A stretch of 64,000 nucleotides of DNA from Undaria pinnatifida (taxonomy: Eukaryota; Sar; Phaeophyceae; Laminariales; Alariaceae), in contig JABAKD010000028.1 in the NCBI GenBank assembly GCA_012845835.1, positions 1,743,501-1,807,500 on the forward strand. The letters run 5' to 3'. The notes under the pieces were generated by a model. It did no database searches and was not told where the DNA came from. It saw only the letters and a list, made by a program, of their open reading frames with translations. Positions 24,001-33,000 of the stretch are shown here, one piece after another. Every line of letters starts with the position of its first letter. The stretch's first letter is position 1. Both the position numbers and the translations under genes were made by a program.

Positions 24001-27000
24001 TGTCCTCGTTGTATGATAATTATTGTGTAAATGACTTCCTGGCCGCATCATAATGATTTAAAAATAAAAAATAGTTTTGACGGCGATTATCACCCCTAGC
24101 TGACTTTCTTGTTGTATATTTTATATTTGCGTCTGGGTACAGGCGCGAGTTTTGAGGTGCTCTGCCTGGGGCGATGGTGGGATAGCCTAGAGCGCGCGCA
24201 GTGGCCACCTGAACAGGAGGCGGCCATCACGGAAGACTTCGAGGTGAGATTGGAAGGCGCCATATCCGACCTTGACAATCAACCTTACGAAAGGTCACAC
24301 ACGTCGGACAGAGGATGATTACCTACAGATCATCATGTGTAAACCTCGGACAGATCATGATCTGCCTAACGTAGATCGTACAAGATCTATGGTTTGGAAC
24401 ATGTGTACTGGTCGTACATACTCTGCAGATAAGGTGTACAAACAAGTAGGACAGATTTTGATCTGCCTAACCTAGATTGTACTATGCAGATCAATGGTGG
24501 GGAACATGTGTCGATCGTATATATCCTACATATAATGTGGAAACGTGTACAGATCGCACAGATCGCACCAGATCAGGGTATAAATCACACAGGTCGTACC
24601 AGATCAGTGTACAAAGCACAACAAGAGCCGGATTAAGAATGGGGGCACGAGCGGGACAACCGAAACCAAGCCGATGTTGGCTAATTCAACCATGTATCTT
24701 TTTTTGGCACATTATTTTTTTTTTTCGATCTCCCCTCCATGGAAGCACACTCCATCAGGTAAAATGCAATAAGGATAACACCAGCCGCCAACGTAAAACA
24801 TATCTGGGGGGGAGTAATTTATTCTGTTAACTACGGAATATTATTTTAGGTTGAGTCATTTTTTTCGGGATCCAGGGGATCCACGGAGACGAAATACAGA
24901 GTCGCAATTTGTTGTATATATCTTTCGAACTGCGTTGTATATTATCATTTTCTGTGGCTTAGGAGGGAGAGCAGCTGGCTGACATGTCTACCACAGTATC
25001 CAACTCTGCCTCATACCCACATGTCTTTGCTCATAAACACATCTCCCTCCCTCCACTGTCTGGGTTCTACTGTGCGAATTCTCGGACGACTGAGATACCA
25101 AATGGTCCAACACCATTGACTCCTCCACAACCGAGGTTACTCCGAGACCTCTACAGTTTACCCCATACAGTATCTTGACCTGGCTGTCTTTGCAAACCGT
25201 TGCCAGCTGCTAGTTCACGAGACACCTGTCGTGCATCGTCCGCACCATTCCGGGTGTACACCTTATATGCATCGAATTTCCACCTCCCTCCTCGCATTAT
25301 GACTCGTTCCGACACGTCACCTCTAGCCGCAAGCATCGAGGCACTTGCTATCCTCAGCGTGTGTAGAGCGTAGTCTTCGGGTTTTCGCCCCGACTTTTCA
25401 ACCATCTCTCTCGACGCTCATAACGCCTGACCATATCCCCACACTCTTACTTGCCTCCCTCGACGGTACGAGGAAAGTGGCGCGTGTTCAGGTAGAGCTG
25501 CAAAACATTACAGTAGTGCTACCATAAGAGCAACGGCTCCACCACCTTCACCCAACTCAGAGCACGGGCCCCGAACCTCGCTCCGGGTACGTACAATGAC
25601 GCTACCAACTTGAGCCTGGTCGCGTTTATGGCCGCGGAATAGCACCTCAATCCGATCGACATCAATCCGTTGAAGACGCCTCAACTGTCTGTCGCCAGAA
25701 GACAAAAACGCAACGTCACTTCGCGTGAGACAATGCGCTGGGTTCACCACACCTGAGCCATTGGCAAATACCTCATCAGACCTGGCTACGAAAAAGTAGC
25801 TCATGCCCAGACATAGCCAAAGCACTCTACCCCCAGAACCTCAGGAAGATATCAGTTCCTGCCCCTTGATCAACACATCCCACGATATAGGGAGCCGAAC
25901 CCGTGGCCGTGTTCCCGCCAATGTATGCGATCGTGAGATACCTTGCAATACACGCTTAATCAACGGCGACCGGATCGACAGCTCGATGCCAACATCAACC
26001 GAATGGATATATTGAATCGCAGCTAGCTTACTCGAAATAGATCAGGCTTGATTGTTCTGTAACGCACACCAAGCAGCGAAGTCAATCAAAGACCACACTT
26101 TGGCCTCCTCCGACTCACATGGTCGCATACACCGGTCCTGTGCGGTTAACCAACGAAAAGTGCACCAAGACCAAAAGCCCGACGCGTAAGTTCTGTCAGA
26201 CAATCTCACAACTGATCGACGGAGGTACTGGTGCCCAAAACTCCTGTGCAAAGATCTGCATCCGCTTGCCCCAAGTTCTGCTCCTGGTTGAGAAAACGAC
26301 CCCAACCTCGGCCGTACAAGCTGCACGTCATCCGCTGAAACCCCAGCTCGTTCGGTCGCCAAAGTTGGCCCCGCCAGCTGACGGAGCCCGCACCCCTATT
26401 CGTCGTCACTCTTGGACGAGTAAGCGGAGCTTCCACCTTTTCCGCTCCCGTCTCCGTCTCCCGACGCGGAAGCGCTCGGTACCGTGCGAACACCAGCCTT
26501 GGGTTTCTCGTGTGCGGCCCCACTGGCGCCTCCTCCGCTTTCCATCTGTTCGCGGGACTTGTCGGTCGGATCGTGGCGGTACTTGCACGGATCTCCCTTT
26601 CGTTCGAACCGGCATCCCCCCCGGGAGGCCCAACCGAAGGGCGGAAGCTGAGCGGAGTCTTCGTCCTTGCGCGCACGTTTGACCGCACGCCCTCCTTTTC
26701 CACGAGGTGCGACCGGTTCCTTGTGAACGTCGACGTGCTCCAGCCCGCCAGCGTCAATATAGACGCCAATCTTTGCCCAGGTGGGAACCACCGCTCCTGG
26801 CAATTCGCAGATCCCCGGCGGCTCGTGCCAGTCAGACTTAGCGGCGAGATCTGCGTCGTGAACCGCGGTCGACCAATCCTCTGGATCTTTGTTGATGAAG
26901 CGAACTATCCTCACCTTGTGGACCGGCATTTAAATCGCTTGGTGGTTAGCTTCGCCGTGTGATGTCACCATGTCAACACCGTCCTGGAAATGCGCGCGTA

Positions 27001-30000
27001 GCTCAACCCGCGCGTTTCCCGCCACCGAAGTAATGTCCCGCCCGATGACGAGAAACAACACCTTCGCCAGAATGGCGATCTGCTTTTCGATGTCGATGAT
27101 GCCGGCAGTGCCCGGTTCCGCCCCACGCGGCATAAACGCGGTGACATCATGCCCCGCTAAAGGGTTGACCTGTTCCACTACCGCAGAAGATGCCAGGGCG
27201 GTATTCTTCAATACCCTGTGCAGCTGGACCCTCGGCAATTAACCCCTTTGGCTTCTCACCACAAAGTATCCAAAACGCTCGAAGGTTGGGGTTCTTCCAA
27301 GCCGTGATCCTCTCCTTCAGCCACAACTTATCTGACATGCTACCGCGAGCGGAAGCCGCACCGTTATGCTGTCCCTGGTCACTGTTCCGCTCGTCAGCGT
27401 CTTGGCTGGCATGGATGTCATCCAGCACATTCTTGAGGTGCCCAGGCATGTCCTCAATATTTTCGAGCCGCCCCCCATTCTCGGCGGTACTCTTCTCAAT
27501 CTTTTCGAGCCGCCCCTCCGTTCTCGGCCGCAACGGCCTCGATCGCGTCAAGCCGATCGTTAACCGCCTCGCGGTGCACAGCGTATTCAGCTTGACGGAC
27601 TGAACGTTCGCCCGCGTTGGTGCTAGCACCACCCGACCGGCTGCTCGCACCACTCGACTTGCCGCCCATCGTGGTCGTCTCTGGCCACACCATGTCCTTG
27701 GGTCGAAATTAGATCTCTTGATAAACAAATCAACCCGCGAACGTGATACGAGGCCAGCGTTGATAGTGAGTGCAAGTTGTAAAAGGCCGGCCATAACTTT
27801 GCAGGGGGCCATAACTTCGCCTGTGGAACCAGGGTGACTCGCCATCACTGTAGATGCGGAAATACACGTACTTTTGGTTATTTTCGCTCGAGCAGCCAGC
27901 ATGGGCACAAACGCATATCATATTCGTGTATGTACTCCTTTGCTTATCAGACGAATTGCTTGATTGTTACCACTGCCTTGTTTGCGAACTGGTGTTTCAG
28001 CTAAAAAGTCAGTCAATTCGATTCAGAATATCAAATACTTTTGCGCCCCATCACAACCGCGCAAGGGGTGTCCGCAATAATACTTATATCTCCTGTCTGA
28101 TAACCATTACCACCAACACAAGGTAAATCATATCGAAAGATGGAATCGTACTGCAATTCCATCGTTGTCTTGTCACGACGTCGACACCACATGTATGCAT
28201 GTACCTGTTCCGCTGCTATACGGGGCGAGATTAATGTATCACTTTTTTTTTTAACGTATGCTATTTTTGTTTTTATAGTGCTGTTCAGTTAGGAAACAGT
28301 GTGAACATATTAATCTGCGCCCCATCGCAACCGCGTGAGAGGTACCAGCAAGATTATCCAGTGACAATGCACAGCTATTTAAATCGAGCATATACGTACT
28401 GCTATTCAGCAGACAAAACAATGTGATCATTCTGAAACATTCTGTGCCCCATCGCGACCGCACGAGAGGTGACCAGCCAGAATATAGATTTTCAATTTAC
28501 CCCGCCGCATTTTAGCGCTGTAAGATTTTTGCCGCATTGCCGCGACCTGTGAATTATGCCATTCATTTTCTTTCACCCAACAAGACGCAATTTCTGCCCT
28601 TGCGGTTGACTATGTACAAGTATCCACACTCAATTTCAGCTTGCGCTGCCGGGGTTGAAACGAAGACCACTGATAGGGACAGCTCACGCTATACCTACAA
28701 TGGGATCCGAAGGGTGCGCCAGCTAGCGTTGGGCTGCGAAAGCAACTGAGTCAAATCGACACACGACGCGTATGAAAATACATGGAAGTGTGGTGAGCTA
28801 AAGCTTTGTTTTTCCCCATCCGCCGGAGGATTAAAAAAAAAAAAAAAAAAAAATCTACACTCGAGACCTCTCGAGCGTTTGGCTGTGAAGAATATCTCTC
28901 ACCCAACCATGCGGGTGGGAAGTCATTCATTCATATTGCCACATTATATGCTTGTGTTCGCGCTCAAGAGCCCTCGAGTCGATCGTTTTTGGCTGTGAAG
29001 ATTATCTGTCACCCAGCAGTCCGCATGGGGAGTCACTCATTCATTATGACTCATAATATTTATCGTGCACGTACGATCGTTCAGCTGTAAAGATTATCTC
29101 TCACCCATTAGTCCGCGTGGGGAATCAGTCGTTCATTATGCCACATGATATATATCGTGCACGTAATCTGCAATTTTAATCTGCACCCCACCGCAAAAGC
29201 GCGATAGGTACCAGCAAGAGTTTTTCAGTTGCTCGGGATGAGCAATATATTACACGTATGACATCACGACTCACCCAACAGCAGTAATGTGAAGCGGATT
29301 TTTGTGGTCAACTTACATAATATATTAATTAGTCTGCGCCCAACGTGACGTAAAGCCATACGTATTCAGTTGATATTTCACCCAACAAGACGCAACTACT
29401 GCCCTTGCGGTTGACTATGTACAAGTATCCACCTTCAAGACCTCTCGAGCGTTTGGCTGTGAAGGTTTTCAATCACCCAGCCATGCAGGTGAGAAGTCAT
29501 TCGTTCATATTGCCATGTTATATACTTGTGTTCGCCCTCAAGACCCCTCGAGTCGATCGTTTGGCTGTGAAGATTATCTCTCACCCAGCAGTCCGCATGG
29601 GGAATCACTCGTTCATATGCCACATAATATTATCGTGCACGTACGATCGTTTGGCTGTGACCCAGCAGTCCGCATGGGGAGTCACTCGTTCATTATGCCG
29701 CATGATATTTATCGTGCACGTACGATCGTTTTGGCTGCGAAAGTTATCTCTCATCCAGCAGTCCGCATGGGGAATCACTCATTCATTATGCCACATAATA
29801 TATATCGTGCACGTACTCGTCGATCTGAACCTTTTAATCTGCACCCCTCCGCGAAAGCGCGATAGGTACCAGCAAGAAATTTTCAGTTGCTCGGGATGAG
29901 CGATATCTTACACGTGCAATGTTTTTGCGGCGCCTTGCCGCAACGTATAAACTCCATTGCAATAATAGGTGTAGTATGACATCACGACTCACCCAACAGC

Positions 30001-33000
30001 AGTATGATATCACGACGCACCCAACAGCAGTAATGTGGAGCGGATTTTCGTGGTCAACTTACAGACTATATGAATTAGTCTGCGCCCAACGTGACATGAA
30101 GCCATATTGAGACACCATCCGCCTGCTGCTGTAACATTTTTTTTTACTGCTACATGTGATCGAATGGCGGTAATATCGCAGACGTTTCGACCAACAGCAA
30201 TCCAACGCGTTTGTCTGCGGGTCCTTGTGTTCCAACACACCATGTACGTTTCAGCTATCCAACGCATTTTTCTGCGGGTCCTTGTGGTCAAACACACTAT
30301 GTACTATATAAACAAGTAAAATTTTGGCACAAAAGGTTTTTCGTTTTTCGCCTGATGAACTCCCCCAATGTGATACAAGATGCCATACGTACTCGAAATA
30401 TCGTTGTGTACCCACGCCCAGGCCGCCGAGAGTACGACCAGACATGATCCTTGTCACGACTACGAGCATCATCGTATCTCTGCCTCGATCGGCGGGAGAG
30501 TCCGATGATATCTCGTTGCTCCGATCTGTGATGCGCAGGTGCTTGATCATGATGTTGAATTTGTTGCTATTTCCCCGCTTTTTGTTTGTATGTTTGTTTT
30601 TGCACAAGCAACACAACTCGCTCGAACCGTTTCCAAACGCACACATACGCTCTCGGCCCACCAGCATCGGGGATTGAGTAGACAAATAACAACCCGTATC
30701 TGCACGTCGTATCATACCGGTCAAGGCGAGGCCCGTTGTCGACGCTTCCGCGCTCGCTTCCTGTGCCTCGGATGAAGCGCTTCGCCTTCGATGTTGCTTC
30801 TTGCTCTCGCTATTTGCCCGATTCGCCGTCTAGCGATGAACTCGAGAATCACGAAATCACGAATTATCTGGTCCTGTGAGCGACCGCTGTCCAGTTGTAA
30901 TCAACGTTCTGTCTGTTCGCGTGTTCTACCAGTCTGCCAGCACCGTCCCGTGTGGTATCGTATCTACTTGGTATCTCCACTATTAATAGCGCGATCAACC
31001 AAACAATGCCAGCTGCTGCTGTCACAGTAAGCTACGTACGTACTCCGCCCAAAAAAAGTATGAACCATAACGCCGAATTCTCTCTATGAACAACAAACAA
31101 CATATTATTCTTATCGGTTCCCGATAAGAATAATATTCGTCGTATCATTTAGCATTACGACGCAAGCACTAACTAAAGTTTTTCAGCCGATAGCCTTATG
31201 CGCTTTTCAGCCAACCCGCCTTGTGCAAGGCCTGTGAGTTGGCTGAACTTGGCAATCGAGTAATTTTTTACCTAAAGCCTGGGTGCAATTCCAACGCTTG
31301 TTGATTTTCATCGGATCTGATTACTAGTCGCCCGACTATTAATAGTAATGTATAGGTAGTGAAAAACGGTAATTGGTACCTGGCGGAGTTCGTTCATTTT
31401 GTCTGACTGGTTCTATGTTGGGTGGCGAGGTAAGCCAACCAACTGGTTTTAGGCTTTTGCGGCTAAAGCACATGGCGAACTACAATGATCCAGTCAGATA
31501 CAATAAACGAACTCCGCCAATTACCAATTACCGCTATTCATTACCTACCTGTACATTTTATGTTGGGTGGCGAGGTACGCCAACCAACTGGTTTTCGGCT
31601 TTCTCGGTGTAAAGCACATGGCGAACCACAATGAACCAGTCAGAAACAATAAACGAACTCCGCCAATTACCAATTACCGCTATTCATTACCTATAAATTT
31701 ACTATTAACAGTCGGCGATGTGTAAATAGATTCGGTGAAAATCGACAAGCGTAGGGAATTCTGAATGATACCCCTGCGCGATAAAAACGAAGGCACGTAC
31801 CGAGGGGAATGGACGACACCTGTGACCACGGCTTGTTCAGAAGCTGGAAAGAAAATATGAGATTAAAAGAAAAAAGAAGACAACGTACAGCCTGCCGTAC
31901 CCCTTGTGCTGCTGCCATTCGCTTCCGCCAATCGATTCTTCCGGTCCCTTTTTTCTCGGGCAGCGTCGAACGCGCGTCTTCGTCTTCGTTACTCGGCCTC
32001 TGCTCTGGCAGGGTGAAGACGTTTGCTCTTTTTCGTCGTGTGCCCACTACTTTTTTTTCTTCTTTCGATCGCCTTATGCCTATTGTCAGCCGTTCGCCTT
32101 ATGCTAGCTCTTTCGCTGCTCCTATTCGTTTCCCCATTTCTGACCCTGTTCTTCTTGGGCGGTGGCGGACGCGCGTTCTTTCCCTTCACTTTGCACCTCT
32201 GTAACAAGGCTTAGTTTGGGTAGTTAATTGGTTCACCTTTTACCAGTAGTGGAATGGACTCGTGCCCCATTACGTGCAAAAGATTCTGCCGAGGAGAGTG
32301 TCACAATACGTAACTGTTGTAGTTTGGGTAGATACTTTGTTAACCTCTTCACCAGCAGTAGAGTCCCTCAATAAGATGCTGGTGTGCCAGGGCATATTAT
32401 TGGGGGAAGCCGCCTTATTCATTCCAGGTTCTGAGTGCAGTTCCTCAGTCGCGCCAAGCGATTTTGACCGCCTTCTATCGGGATACCGCTTTACTCAGAC
32501 CGCCTACATTTAATCGGCGTTCCCGATGCAGTAGTAGATCAATACGGCCCCTACGAAAGTCAATGTCGTTATTTAAAATCTCCCCCGAGTGCATACTCGT
32601 GCTCTTGGGGACTTTCCGTGCGTAAAAAAAGACTAGCGGAGAGCGCGGTAGCATCAGTTAGCAAAATTGGATGACGACCAGAAATAGTTGATAAAACAAG
32701 AGGATTGCTGAACCGTACGCACGATAAAAATGGAGGCACGTACCGGGGGGGGGAGGTGAAGAGACCTGGGACAACGGCTTATCCAAAAGGTTGCTTTCCT
32801 CTTACGAGTTGAGCTGAAAAGTAAGGTGGTGATATAACAAAATAAATAAAATGGAGAATCCCAACTGTAGTCCAACGGACTAACACCCTCTAAACCTCAT
32901 CACCTCTGGTCTGGCAGGGTGCTTACGGCGACCGACGGCAAGAGCTGGTGTTCATCGGCCTGGGAATGAACGAGGAGGCAACGCGGGGCTCAATATCCGG

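Larger units (their letters stand above)
25151..27690 (-). mobile_element. Decayed tyrosine-recombinase retroelement, DIRS/Ngaro-like candidate
   Basis: On the minus strand a Gag-like region (about 27690-26396) is followed by a tyrosine recombinase (about 26362-25151). This is the gag-to-recombinase order of DIRS-type elements, but no reverse transcriptase is visible, so a Crypton-like or RT-deleted origin remains possible. Terminal repeats could not be defined. The element lies antisense inside the intron before exon 12 of the CobW gene. Confidence 0.65.
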
